A stretch of DNA of 64,000 bases, taken from an uncultured Acidimicrobiales bacterium. GTDB lineage: Bacteria > Actinomycetota > Acidimicrobiia > Acidimicrobiales > CATQHL01. The stretch spans positions 216,676 through 280,675 of the forward strand of contig CATQHL010000001.1 in the NCBI GenBank assembly GCA_958295925.1, given 5' to 3'. Both the position numbers and the translations under genes were made by a program. The notes under the pieces were generated by a model. That model was not told the origin of the DNA. It did not search any database and saw only the letters and a list, made by a program, of their open reading frames with translations. This document shows, one piece after another, positions 9,297 to 17,773 of this stretch (its first letter is position 1; each line of letters starts with the position of its first letter).

Positions 9297-10676
9297 ATGA
9301 TCCGCACACAGGAACTCGCAGGCGTCGGGGAGTCGCCTGACCCGGCGGGCGCGTTCGCCGCTGCGGGCAGGCGGGAGCGCTTCGTATGGCTGCAGCCGGA
9401 GCGCAACTTCCGGCTTGTGGGGCTGGGGGTGACAATTGAACGGCGCACGCAGGCCGGGGCCTCAATTGCAGACTGCCTTGACAGCCCCGAGGGCATTTTC
9501 GAGGTTCTTCAGCCTTCCCGAGGGCCTGACGGCGGCCCGGAGGGGGCGCTCGTGCTTTACGGGGGATTCGGGTTCTACACCGGAAGCATCAATTCACGGA
9601 CAGGCGCCAGTCCTCGCATGGGATGCGACTGGGCCGACTTCCCTGCCTCCTGCCTGGTGCTGCCGGAGATTCTGGGGATCGACCGGGGGGAGGGCCTGCG
9701 CTGGTTCCTGACCATCCCGGGCGAAGCCTCGAGAAGCGCCGCCCAAGACGCTGAGGCAAGGGCGCTGGATCTGCTCCGAGGGGGCGCCGAACTCGCAAGG
9801 GGGCGCGTGGGCATCCCCGCCGAGTACACGCGCTCGGAGGCCCGGGAGGACGCCTACAGGCAGGTCGTCGCCGCCGCTCTCCGAGAAATCGACGATGGAA
9901 GGTTCACCAAGGTGGTGCCCGCGCGGCGGGCCACCGTGCGGCTGGCCGAGGGAGGCGCCCGGCCCGCAGTCGTCAGGGAGATGCTGCTGCGCCTTGCTGA
10001 TCGCTTCCGGTCGGCCACCACGTTCGCCGTCGGGCGGGGGGGCGGCACGCTGCTGGGCGCCACCCCTGAGCTTCTGCTGCGCATCGGCGGCAGAAACCTT
10101 GAGACCGCCGCATTGGCCGGGTCGCGCCCGCTGGCAGGGGACGCCCGCGACAATGAAGTCCTGAGCGAACTGCTTTGCGACCCCAAGGAGCTCTTCGAGC
10201 ACGCCGCCGTGGCAGGGCACCTCTACGAGCGGCTCGCTTCCGCCGGGGTGCGGTTCGAGGAGGCTCCCGGGTCGCCCTCTGTGCGCAGGCTGCCGGGCAT
10301 CGCCCACCTCAGCACGACTCTGAGAGGGAGAGCCGACTTCCCCCCGGGCGAAATCTGGCGGCTGGCGGCGAGGCTCCACCCCACCCCTGCCATAGGCGGC
10401 CTGCCGACAGGGGAGGCTCTGAGGTTCCTGAGCACGCGGGAGGACTTCGACCGGGGCTGGTTCGCCGCCCCACTGGGCTGGAGCGACCTTAAGGGCAACG
10501 GCGAGGTGGCGCTTGCGCTGCGGTGCGGGCTGCTGCGGGAAGGCTCCCGGGAGATGGGAATCTTCGCCGGCGCGGGCGTCGTGGAGGGCTCAACCCCAAG
10601 CGGGGAACTGGCAGAGACAGAGGCCAAGCTGGGGGCGATCCTCTCGGTGCTCGACCTTGCGGAGCCGCCGGTGTGA
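9297..10676 (+). CDS. menF: Isochorismate synthase (menaquinone pathway)
   Basis: 459 residues from the ATG at 9297. It is a chorismate-binding enzyme converting chorismate to isochorismate. Visible in order: FTKVVPARRATVRL, LLGATPELLLR, ETAALAGSRPLAGD, the metal-binding SELLCDPKELFEHA, HPTPAIGGLPTGEAL, and near the C-terminus EMGIFAGAGVVEGSTPSGEL, which carries the Glu ligands of the family. It is the first gene of a menFDCB set: menD begins inside the menF stop codon. Anthranilate or salicylate synthase is unlikely because the next three genes are menD, menC and menB. Confidence 0.9.
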   Translation: MIRTQELAGVGESPDPAGAFAAAGRRERFVWLQPERNFRLVGLGVTIERRTQAGASIADCLDSPEGIFEVLQPSRGPDGGPEGALVLYGGFGFYTGSINSRTGASPRMGCDWADFPASCLVLPEILGIDRGEGLRWFLTIPGEASRSAAQDAEARALDLLRGGAELARGRVGIPAEYTRSEAREDAYRQVVAAALREIDDGRFTKVVPARRATVRLAEGGARPAVVREMLLRLADRFRSATTFAVGRGGGTLLGATPELLLRIGGRNLETAALAGSRPLAGDARDNEVLSELLCDPKELFEHAAVAGHLYERLASAGVRFEEAPGSPSVRRLPGIAHLSTTLRGRADFPPGEIWRLAARLHPTPAIGGLPTGEALRFLSTREDFDRGWFAAPLGWSDLKGNGEVALALRCGLLREGSREMGIFAGAGVVEGSTPSGELAETEAKLGAILSVLDLAEPPV

Positions 10677-10749
10677 AGACGAGCCCCCCCTACGAGTACG
10701 TAGCCGCCGGTATGAAGACGAGCCCCCCCTACGAGTACTGCCTGGCGTT
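10671..10749 (+). repeat. 39-bp direct duplication over the menF stop / menD start
   Basis: A 39-bp unit is repeated once. It spans the end of menF and the beginning of menD, so the peptide KTSPPYEY is encoded twice, 13 residues apart. As a result menD has two candidate starts, GTG at 10673 (overlapping the menF stop) and ATG at 10712. Confidence 0.85.
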
Positions 10750-12613
10750 CTTCGCCGAGCTGCTTCGAGGCGGGGTGCGGCACGCTGTCTGCTCACCCGG
10801 CTCCCGTTCGGGGCTGCTGGTGCTTGCGGCGCAGAGGTGCGGGCTGAGTGTGCTGATGCATCACGACGAACGCAGCGGGGGATTCCTCGCCCTCGGCCTG
10901 GCCAAGCAGCAGCGAGGGTGCGTAGCCCTCGTCAGCACGTCCGGCAGCGCGGCGGCCAACTACCTGCCGGCCGTGACAGAGGCCTTCTACGACGGGGTTG
11001 GGCTGCTGGTTCTCACTGCCGACAGGCCTCCCGAGATACGTGACAGGGGCGCTGGTCAGACCATCGACCAGGTACGCCTCTACGGGGGGCATGTGCGCTG
11101 GTTCGCCGACCTGCCGGTTGCCGGGGAGGTCTCCCCCGACCACGCCCGCTACGCGGCCGGAAGGGCGCTGGCCGAAGCCGCCGGCACGCAATCCGGGCCT
11201 GTCCACGTGAATTTCCCCTTTCGTAAGCCGCTTGAGCCCTCAGCCGGGGCACTTTCCCCTACGACCCAATTCCCGACGAAGAAGACAGGACGACCGACGC
11301 TGCTTGAGCCCTCAGCCGGGGCACTTTCCCCTACGACCGCCACAAGACCCCAGGCAGGCGGGAACTGCGGCACGACCCCGGGACGGCAGGCGGAGATCTG
11401 CCCGCCCACCCCTGCGGAAACTGGCGACCTGCTCGAGTGCGCCAGAAACTGCGAGCGGGGCCTGATAGCCGTGGGGCCTGGCAACTTCACGCCCGCCGAA
11501 GCCGCCGACGTCCTGGGGCTGGGCAGGCTGGCGGGCTGGCCGGTGCTCGCCGACGCAGCCTCGAACCTGCGCTTCAGCCCGCCACCCCGCTCCCCCGCAG
11601 CCGAGGGTGACGTGTTGATTTCGACGGGCACCCTCCTTGCTGGCGCAGGCGAATTCTGGAGGCGCCAGGCACCTGAGGTGGTGCTGCGCATTGGGCATCC
11701 GACCGCCTCGCTGGCGCTGCGGGAAGGGCTGGCGGGCTTCCCTGCGGCCAGGCAGATGCTGGTGGATCCGTCTAGGCGCTGGGAGGAGGCCGAGACAGTC
11801 CCCGACAGGCGCTTTGAGTGCGACCCTGCCGCGCTCTGCTCCGCTGTCAGCCGCCGGCTGGCGGGCGGGGGCGGACGGAAGGCGACAACCGAGGGCGGAC
11901 GACGGACAGCGGGGGCGGACGGCCGCTGGCTGGCGGGCTGGCAGGCGGCCGAGCGGGCCGCGTGGACAGCGGTCAGGGAGGTGCTCGAAGCCGACGACGA
12001 CGCCCCCCTGCTCGAGGCGGGGATCGCCAAGACGCTTGGGGAGGCGCTGCCCGCGGGCGCCACCGTGTACGTCTCCAACAGCATGCCCGTGCGCGATCTC
12101 GACGCCTTCCTGGCGCCCCGCCCGGCTCTGCGCGTGCTCGCACAGCGGGGGGTGAACGGGATAGACGGGGTGATCTCGGCCGCCTTCGGCGTAGCGGCTG
12201 CCGAGGATGCCCCCGTGGTCGTGTACCTGGGCGACCTTGCCCTCCTCCACGACCTCGGCGGGCTGCTCTGGGGCGTCAACGCCGGCTTTGACCTGACGAT
12301 GGTGGTGGCCAACAACAACGGCGGTGGCATCTTCGACTTCCTCCCCATCGCCAAGGCCCTCGACGCCGAGACTTTCGACGCCCTCTTCCACACGCCGCAC
12401 AACCTCGATCTCAGGCCCCTCGTCGAGGGGCTGGGGGCTCGGCATAGGTCGGCCGGCACCGCCGGGGCTCTGGCGCAGGCGCTGGCCGAAAGCATCGCCC
12501 GCCCAGGGGTGGACGTGATCGAAGTGCCGGTGGACAGCGCCGCCAACGTCGCCGAGCACCAGGAGATAAGCCGCGCCGTGTCAGAGGCGCTGGCCACATC
12601 GGGCCTCCCGTGA
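10712..12613 (+). CDS. menD: SEPHCHC synthase (ThDP enzyme)
   Basis: 633 residues from ATG 10712 (646 if the GTG at 10673 is used). It joins isochorismate and 2-oxoglutarate using thiamine diphosphate. Landmarks: CSPGSRSGLLVLAA near the N-terminus, HHDERSGGFLALGLAK with the conserved Glu, STSGSAAANYLPAV, SNSMPVRDLD, QRGVNGIDGVISAAFG, and the ThDP motif GDLALLHDLGG...NNNGGGIFDFLP. It is longer than the usual 550-580 residues because of two inserts: a 36-bp repeat pair at 11231-11338 (LEPSAGALSPTT twice) and a Gly/Arg-rich stretch near residue 400. The stop overlaps the menC start. Confidence 0.93.
   Translation: MKTSPPYEYCLAFFAELLRGGVRHAVCSPGSRSGLLVLAAQRCGLSVLMHHDERSGGFLALGLAKQQRGCVALVSTSGSAAANYLPAVTEAFYDGVGLLVLTADRPPEIRDRGAGQTIDQVRLYGGHVRWFADLPVAGEVSPDHARYAAGRALAEAAGTQSGPVHVNFPFRKPLEPSAGALSPTTQFPTKKTGRPTLLEPSAGALSPTTATRPQAGGNCGTTPGRQAEICPPTPAETGDLLECARNCERGLIAVGPGNFTPAEAADVLGLGRLAGWPVLADAASNLRFSPPPRSPAAEGDVLISTGTLLAGAGEFWRRQAPEVVLRIGHPTASLALREGLAGFPAARQMLVDPSRRWEEAETVPDRRFECDPAALCSAVSRRLAGGGGRKATTEGGRRTAGADGRWLAGWQAAERAAWTAVREVLEADDDAPLLEAGIAKTLGEALPAGATVYVSNSMPVRDLDAFLAPRPALRVLAQRGVNGIDGVISAAFGVAAAEDAPVVVYLGDLALLHDLGGLLWGVNAGFDLTMVVANNNGGGIFDFLPIAKALDAETFDALFHTPHNLDLRPLVEGLGARHRSAGTAGALAQALAESIARPGVDVIEVPVDSAANVAEHQEISRAVSEALATSGLP
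11231..11338 (+). repeat. 36-bp direct repeat pair inside menD, 72-bp period
   Basis: A 36-bp segment at 11231-11266 recurs exactly at 11303-11338, separated by 36 bp of different sequence. Both encode LEPSAGALSPTT. This segment falls in the linker between the N-terminal and central domains of MenD, so added length is probably tolerated. Confidence 0.85.
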
Positions 12614-13848
12614 GCCTGGGGGCCATAACGCCGGGGACGCTGAGCGGAGACCTCTTCGCCTACAGGCTCCGGCTGAGGCGGCCGCTCGAGACCGGCGGCG
12701 GGGCGATAACCGCCCGCAGCGGCGTGCTGCTCCGTCTCCGCTCTGCCGACAACGGCCCGATCGGCTGGGGCGACGCGGCCCCCCTGCCTGGCCGGGAAGG
12801 CCCGGGCCTCGCACAGACAGCCGCCGCCCTTGAGCGCTGGCTGGCCGACGGCGACGCCTTCGAGGGCGATCTGCGCCGCGTCCTTAACAATGCCCGAGAG
12901 CGCCTGAAGGCGACGCCCTGCGCCTGGGCGGCAGCCGGGGCCGCCCTGGCCGACCTCGCGGCACGGCTGCGGCGCATCCCGCTCTGCGAGTTTCTCATCG
13001 AAGCGCTGGGGCTTCAGCCGAACGCCCCGCAGCCTGCGGGCCCGCACCCCGCGGCCCCGCAGCCTGCGGGCCCGCACCCCGCTGCCCCGCACCCCGCGGG
13101 CGACCCAAGAGCCGTCCCCACGGCGGCCCTGGTGGAGGGCAAGAACGCCGACGAAGTGGCAGCGGGCACGGCGCAGGCGGCTGCAGCCGGCCACAAGACA
13201 CTGAAGCTGAAGCTGGGCTTCAGGCCCATCTCGGAAGACCTCAAGCGGGTAGCCGCCCTCCGCAGGGCGGCCGGCCAAGGGGTCAGCGTCCGCCTCGACG
13301 CCAACGGGGCGTGGACACCCTCGCAGGCCGAGGCGAACCTGCGCGCCCTCGCCGAGTTCGAGCCGGAATTCGTGGAGGAGCCCACCAGCGGCCTCGACGA
13401 GTTGCGTGGGCTGCAGCTCGCCTCCCCCGTCCCGCTGGCGGTCGACGAGAGCCTGCCCGGAATCTGCGACATCCCGTCCGACGGGCTTGGCATGGACTAC
13501 GCAGTGCTGAAACCCACCCTGCTCGGCGCCCCGACAGACGTCGCCTCAACCGCCGCGGCCCTGCGTCGAAGCAACACGAAAACGGTGATCAGCTCAGCCC
13601 TGGAAAGCGCTGTCGGCCTCACCACCGCCCTGCATCTCTCTGCTGCACTCGGCGGGGAGCCTGCAGGGCTGGGCACCTCAGGGCTGTTCGAGTTCGACCT
13701 CTGTGAGCCTCCGAGGCTCTCCGGCGGAGCGCTTGAGGTGCCCCCCGGCGCAGGCCTGGGCGCAGCCCCGAACATGCAGCTCCTGCGCCCGGCCCGCTTT
13801 AGTGACAATCCCCAACCACAACGGGAAGGCGGGCCAGGCGTCTGCTAA
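12610..13848 (+). CDS. menC: o-Succinylbenzoate synthase (enolase superfamily)
   Basis: 412 residues from a GTG at 12610 that overlaps the menD stop by 4 bp. It dehydrates SHCHC to o-succinylbenzoate. Enolase-superfamily residues are present: the KxK catalytic lysine in LKLKLGF, metal ligands in [15 protein letters not shown] and AVDESL, and the second lysine in [10 protein letters not shown]. The protein is longer than usual. A Pro/His/Ala insert after about residue 135 ([10 protein letters not shown] twice, then PHPAG) is encoded by a 30-bp repeat near 13027-13101, and the C-terminus is also extended. It sits third in the men block. Confidence 0.9.
   Translation: MSLGAITPGTLSGDLFAYRLRLRRPLETGGGAITARSGVLLRLRSADNGPIGWGDAAPLPGREGPGLAQTAAALERWLADGDAFEGDLRRVLNNARERLKATPCAWAAAGAALADLAARLRRIPLCEFLIEALGLQPNAPQPAGPHPAAPQPAGPHPAAPHPAGDPRAVPTAALVEGKNADEVAAGTAQAAAAGHKTLKLKLGFRPISEDLKRVAALRRAAGQGVSVRLDANGAWTPSQAEANLRALAEFEPEFVEEPTSGLDELRGLQLASPVPLAVDESLPGICDIPSDGLGMDYAVLKPTLLGAPTDVASTAAALRRSNTKTVISSALESAVGLTTALHLSAALGGEPAGLGTSGLFEFDLCEPPRLSGGALEVPPGAGLGAAPNMQLLRPARFSDNPQPQREGGPGVC
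13027..13101 (+). repeat. 30-bp coding repeat in menC
   Basis: Two and a half copies of a 30-bp GC-rich unit encode [10 protein letters not shown] repeats between the N-terminal capping domain and the barrel of MenC. The units are almost identical, implying a recent duplication. Confidence 0.8.
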
Positions 13849-13883
13849 CCCAAGGAAGCGAGCGCAATACTGGAGGCAGGGAT

Positions 13884-14804
13884 ATGAGCCGAGACGAACC
13901 ATACGAAGAGCAGTTCAGGCGTCCGAGGCCGAGGGGCAGCGAAAGCCCCGAAGAAAGCCTGATCAAGCCTGGGGCCGACTGGCATGTCCACGACAGGGGC
14001 TACGCCGACATTGCCTACTCCACCTGCGGGGGGATGGCCAAGCTGACGATCTGCCGCCCGCGCTCTCGCAACGCCTTCCGCCCGCAGACCCTCTTCGAGC
14101 TCTCCGACGCTGTCTCCGCCGCCCGCGACGACGACAAGATCGGCGCGCTGATCCTCTGCGGGGCGGGCGACCTGGCCTTCTGCTCAGGCGGCGATCAGAG
14201 AATCCGCGGCGACGACGGCTACATCGGCGCAGACGAGGTGGCGAGCAAGGGCATCGGGCGTCTGAACGTGCTTGACCTGCAGGTGCAGATTCGCCGCATC
14301 CCGAAACCGGTGGTGGCGATGGTTGCGGGCTACGCAATCGGGGGCGGCCACGTGCTGCACCTGGTGTGCGACCTCACTATCGCCGCCGACAACGCCGTCT
14401 TCGGCCAGACCGGCCCCAGGGTGGGCTCTTTCGACGGTGGCTACGGCTCGGGGCTGATGGCCAGGGTGGTGGGGCAGAAAAAGGCCCGGGAGATCTGGTA
14501 CCTGTGCGGCCAGTACGACGCCTCCGAGGCGCATGCGATGGGACTGGTGAACGTCGTCGTCCCGCTCGAGGAGCTAGAGGTGGAGACGGTGCGCTGGTGC
14601 CTGCGGATGCTGGAGCACTCCCCCCTTGCGCTGAGGATGCTGAAGGCGGCGATGAACGCGGCCGACGACGGGCTCGCCGGCATTCAGCAGCTCTCGGGCG
14701 ACGCCACGCTGCTTTACTACCTCAGCGAAGAGGCTCAGCACGGGCGGGACAGCTACGTGCAAAAGACCCCGCCAGACTTCAGCCGCTTCCCGAAGCGCCC
14801 CTAG
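13884..14804 (+). CDS. menB: 1,4-Dihydroxy-2-naphthoyl-CoA synthase
   Basis: 306 residues. A crotonase-fold enzyme that closes the naphthoquinone ring in menaquinone synthesis. MenB-specific signatures are clear: [16 protein letters not shown] (oxyanion hole and acyl-CoA region), [35 protein letters not shown], and the C-terminal [19 protein letters not shown] with FPKRP at the end. Length is typical of the long actinobacterial form, with a charged N-terminal extension of about 30 residues. It is 35 bp after menC. No menA, menG or menH is visible in the window. Confidence 0.95.
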   Translation: MSRDEPYEEQFRRPRPRGSESPEESLIKPGADWHVHDRGYADIAYSTCGGMAKLTICRPRSRNAFRPQTLFELSDAVSAARDDDKIGALILCGAGDLAFCSGGDQRIRGDDGYIGADEVASKGIGRLNVLDLQVQIRRIPKPVVAMVAGYAIGGGHVLHLVCDLTIAADNAVFGQTGPRVGSFDGGYGSGLMARVVGQKKAREIWYLCGQYDASEAHAMGLVNVVVPLEELEVETVRWCLRMLEHSPLALRMLKAAMNAADDGLAGIQQLSGDATLLYYLSEEAQHGRDSYVQKTPPDFSRFPKRP

Positions 14805-14891
14805 CCAGGCGTCTCGCGGCACTCCCCTTCTCGGCACGCCCCCAGTAAAGCGTCGCAGGCGCCCCTTGGCGTCGCAGGGCACGCCCGAGCC

Positions 14892-14948
14892 TGCGGGCTA
14901 ACCCCGCAAGCCTGCTAACCCCCCCCCCCGCAAGCCTGCTAACCCCGC
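14892..14948. repeat. Convergent intergenic region: hairpin, 11-C tract and three repeats
   Basis: Between the menB stop and the convergent aminotransferase stop, TGCGGG (14892-14897) pairs with CCCGCA (14903-14908). A short CGCAAGCCTGCTAAC unit then recurs, interrupted by a run of 11 C at 14919-14929. A transcription-end hairpin is possible, but there is no T-run. This shows that long C tracts also occur outside coding DNA here. Confidence 0.5.
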
Positions 14949-16147
14949 AAGGCTTCGCTCAATCGCCTCAGTATCTCCTCGAGCAGCGCGCTGGAGGTGC
15001 CGAAGTTGAGCCGCACGTGCCCTTCCCCGCCGATGCCGAACTCGTGCCCAGGAAACAGGCGCAGCCTGGCGCGTCGCAGCAGCGTCTCGGCGGGGTCCGC
15101 TCCCAGTGCGGTGGCTGAGAGATCGAGCCAGGCCAGGAACGTGGCCTCGGGCGGGTGGTAGCCCACGTCAGGGAACCCCGACACAATCTCGCCGACGCGT
15201 CGGCGATGCCCGCCCAGCAACTCCAGGAGGCTGTCCAACCACTCCCCTCCCGTCTCCCAGGCGACAATCGCGGCCTCGCTACCGGCGCGGCTCACGTCCC
15301 CCAGAAGTTGGGCGGGGACTTTCCGGAACCCCTCAAGCATCTCCTCGCTGCCGAACACCGCCACGGCGGTTCTCAACCCCGAGACGGCGAACGTCTTCCC
15401 TGGCGAGCAGAGCGAGACCGTGCGCCCCGCCGCCGAGGGGAGGCTGAGCAAGGGATGGTGGCGAACCCCCGGGAAGACGAGGTCGGCGTGGATCTCGTCG
15501 CTGACGATCACCAGGTCGTGCTCGTCCGCCAGCTCGACGATGCGCTGCAGGCTCTCCAGCCCGTAGATACGGCCGGTGGGGTTCTGCGGGCTGCAGAGCA
15601 GCAGAATGCGGCTGTGGGGGTGGCTTTCCAGAAGCGAGGCCAGTTCGTCGATGTCGTGCACCCATCCCTGCCGCGTCCGTCTCAGCGGCCAGATCAGCTC
15701 GCTCCTTTGGGTGCTTACGCAGAGTTCGTGGAAGGGCGGGTACATCGGCGGGGAGAGAATCACGCCATCGCCTGCCCCGGAGAAGGCGGCCACGCAGGCC
15801 CAGATTCCTTGCATCACGTCGGACGTGGGGACGATCAGGCCAGGATCGGGGCACCAGCCGTGTCTTTGCTCCGCCCACCGGGCGAAGGCCGGGCCCACGT
15901 CCTTGGATCGTCTCGTGTAGCCGACGTCGGGCAGGTCGGCCAGGCGCCTCAGAGCGTCGCGCACGGCGGGGGGAGGCCCCAGGTCGTGCTCAGCCACCCA
16001 CGCCGGAATTACGCCCGCCTGCCCCGGGCCCAGGGCGGTTTCCCGGGCGGGCCTGCGGTCAGGGTCGACCCCCCACTTCAGGCTGCGAGCGGCCAGCTTG
16101 GCCTCCACGTCCACGAAGTCGACAACCTTGTCCCTCACAGCCGACAT
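14939..16147 (-). CDS. PLP aminotransferase, PatB/MalY-like (cystathionine beta-lyase type)
   Basis: 402 residues from the ATG at 16147, chosen because AVRDKVVDFVDVEAKLA fits the family start and an upstream start would intrude on the Fur-type gene. Landmarks: LKWGVDPD, IPAWVAEHDLG, the LIVPTSDVMQGI region, LLLCSPQNPTGRIY, IVSDEIHADLVFPG (PLP-binding Asp), and SLCSPGKTFAVSGLRTAV, whose Lys forms the internal aldimine. The C-terminal VRLNFGTS holds the carboxylate-binding Arg. PatB/MalY proteins cleave C-S bonds in cystathionine or cysteine conjugates, so sulfur metabolism is the likely role. It is divergent from the Zur-like gene, with 21 bp between starts. Confidence 0.85.
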   Translation of the reverse strand: MSAVRDKVVDFVDVEAKLAARSLKWGVDPDRRPARETALGPGQAGVIPAWVAEHDLGPPPAVRDALRRLADLPDVGYTRRSKDVGPAFARWAEQRHGWCPDPGLIVPTSDVMQGIWACVAAFSGAGDGVILSPPMYPPFHELCVSTQRSELIWPLRRTRQGWVHDIDELASLLESHPHSRILLLCSPQNPTGRIYGLESLQRIVELADEHDLVIVSDEIHADLVFPGVRHHPLLSLPSAAGRTVSLCSPGKTFAVSGLRTAVAVFGSEEMLEGFRKVPAQLLGDVSRAGSEAAIVAWETGGEWLDSLLELLGGHRRRVGEIVSGFPDVGYHPPEATFLAWLDLSATALGADPAETLLRRARLRLFPGHEFGIGGEGHVRLNFGTSSALLEEILRRLSEALRG

Positions 16148-16168
16148 CGTAAGATGCCTTGGCAAGTC

Positions 16169-16615
16169 ATGAATACCCAAGCCGGAATACACAACGAGGC
16201 TGAGGCTGCGGTGCGCTCCGGGGGCAGGCGCTACACACAGAACCTGCGCTCAATCGTCTCTGTCCTGGCCGATGTCGGCCAGCCTCTCACCATCAAGGGA
16301 ATCCTCGAGCGCTCCGACGGACTCTTCGCGAGTTCCGCCTACCGCTCCCTTTCGACGCTCGAGGAGGTCGGGGTGGTGCGGCGACTGCCCGTGAACGCCG
16401 AGCGTGCCCTCTTCGAGTTGTCCGAGCGCCTGGGCGGGCACCATCATCACCTGATCTGCGGTTCTTGCGGAGAGGTGGCTGACGTGGTTCTCGACTCCTT
16501 CACCGAGTCTGCAGTGACGCGAGGACTCTCCGAGGCGGCCGACGAGGTCGGCTTTAGCGTCGACCAGCACACGGTCGACGCCATCGGTCGCTGCGCTGCC
16601 TGCACCGACAGCTAA
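16169..16615 (+). CDS. zur: Fur-family regulator, probably Zur (zinc)
   Basis: 148 residues from the ATG at 16169 (an in-frame ATG at 16154 is an alternative). The winged helix is in RYTQNLRSIVSVLADVGQPL and ASSAYRSLSTLEEVGVV. The metal sites are GGHHHHLICGSCGEVADV and a C-terminal CAAC, which together give the structural Cys4 zinc site. Zur rather than Fur is inferred from context: znuC is the next gene and a Fur/Zur box lies between znuC and znuA. It should repress zinc uptake when zinc is plentiful. Confidence 0.82.
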   Translation: MNTQAGIHNEAEAAVRSGGRRYTQNLRSIVSVLADVGQPLTIKGILERSDGLFASSAYRSLSTLEEVGVVRRLPVNAERALFELSERLGGHHHHLICGSCGEVADVVLDSFTESAVTRGLSEAADEVGFSVDQHTVDAIGRCAACTDS

Positions 16616-16739
16616 GCGACGCCCCGGCGGGCGGGGCGACGCCGACGGGCGGAGACGCCGACATCAGGACGCCAGCGGACGGGGGCGACTACAACAGGAC
16701 ACCGACAGCGGGCGACAACGGGCGCCGCGGGCCGCCTGG

Positions 16740-17639
16740 CTACTGCAACGTCGTCTGCTGAGCCGTCTCCAGACGCCGGCCGTGGGCGTGCTCGTCGAGC
16801 ACCAGCAGCCTGTCGGCCGGGTGATCGCAGTCGGGCGCTCCGTGAATGACCCGCTCCCCGTAGAGGGTCTCCAGGTTCTCCTTCGTGAGCACATCCTCAG
16901 GCGGGCCCTTTGCCACCAGCCTGTTGTCAAGCATCAGCACCTGGTCGCCGTGGCGGGCCTCGTCGAGGTGATGGGTTGAGAAGACGACCGCCGCCCCCCG
17001 CCCGCACTCGGCGGACATCACATCCATTATGCGACGCCGGCTGGCCAGGTCGAGACCGGTGATCGGCTCGTCGAGCAGCACCAGATCTGCCTGCTGCAGG
17101 AGCGTCTGCGCCATCAGCACCCGCTGACGCTGCCCGCTGGATATCTCCGAGAACTGCCTTCGCATCAGGTCGGCCACCTCCAGGCGTTCGGCGGCGAGCG
17201 TAAGGCGCTCACGCTCGGCGGCGCTCATCCGCCGGTAGTTGCCCAGCCGCCGGTAGAGGCCCATCACCAGCACTTCCGCCACTATCAGGGGAATGGGCGC
17301 GCCGTGGCCGTTCTGGTGCGGCATGTAGGCCACCGAGGAGCGCCGCCCGATGCTGCCGGAACTCGGCTGCAGCAGGCCCGCCAGAACCATCAGCAGCGTC
17401 GTCTTCCCCGATCCGTTGGGGCCTATCACCGCCGTCAGCGACCCCGGGCGCAGGGCGAAAGACAGGTTTTCAAGGGCGCGCACCACGCCGAACTCCACGC
17501 AGAGCTTTTCCGCCCGCACCTCGGGCACGGCACCTGCCCGCACCCTCACGCCAGCATCCTCACGCACCTCGGACACGGTGCCAGCCCGCACTTTCACGCC
17601 GGCATTGCTTGCAGGAGGTGAAGGGCGTGGGAACTTCAT
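16740..17639 (-). CDS. znuC: Zinc/manganese ABC transporter ATPase
   Basis: 299 residues. ABC landmarks: Walker A in GPNGSGKTTLL, Q-loop in YMPHQNG, signature EISSGQRQRVLMAQ, Walker B LVLLDEP, and H-loop STHHLDEA. The first 40 residues precede the ABC fold and contain a 16-residue duplication (VRAGTVSEV / VRAGAVPEV) from a 48-bp DNA repeat at about 17516-17611; the true start could be inside it. The gene is divergent from znuA-znuB and shares the palindromic box at 17688-17702 with them, so all three components are probably repressed together. Confidence 0.87.
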   Translation of the reverse strand: MKFPRPSPPASNAGVKVRAGTVSEVREDAGVRVRAGAVPEVRAEKLCVEFGVVRALENLSFALRPGSLTAVIGPNGSGKTTLLMVLAGLLQPSSGSIGRRSSVAYMPHQNGHGAPIPLIVAEVLVMGLYRRLGNYRRMSAAERERLTLAAERLEVADLMRRQFSEISSGQRQRVLMAQTLLQQADLVLLDEPITGLDLASRRRIMDVMSAECGRGAAVVFSTHHLDEARHGDQVLMLDNRLVAKGPPEDVLTKENLETLYGERVIHGAPDCDHPADRLLVLDEHAHGRRLETAQQTTLQ

Positions 17640-17687
17640 CCCCTAAAGCCTAAGTAGTGCTACGCCGTTCGCTTCCCGTCCATGGAT

Positions 17688-17702
17688 TGATAATAATTAT
17701 CA
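17688..17702. promoter_or_regulatory. Fur/Zur box (perfect 7-1-7 inverted repeat)
   Basis: TGATAAT-A-ATTATCA is a perfect 7-1-7 dyad, the textbook Fur-family operator. It lies in the 134-bp gap between the divergent znuC and znuA starts, in an AT-rich patch of otherwise GC-rich DNA. The nearby Fur-type gene at 16169 is the obvious candidate to bind it. Confidence 0.88.
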
Positions 17703-17773
17703 GTATTATTTCAGTTAGCAGTTTGCGAAGTCGTCGAGATCGACGACTCAGATCAACCCTAAAGGAGCAAGGA

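Noticed and set aside
11149-13278. 709-residue open frame antisense to menD and menC
   Set aside because: Long antisense frames are expected in GC-rich DNA. It has no recognisable domain, while menD and menC are clear on the other strand.
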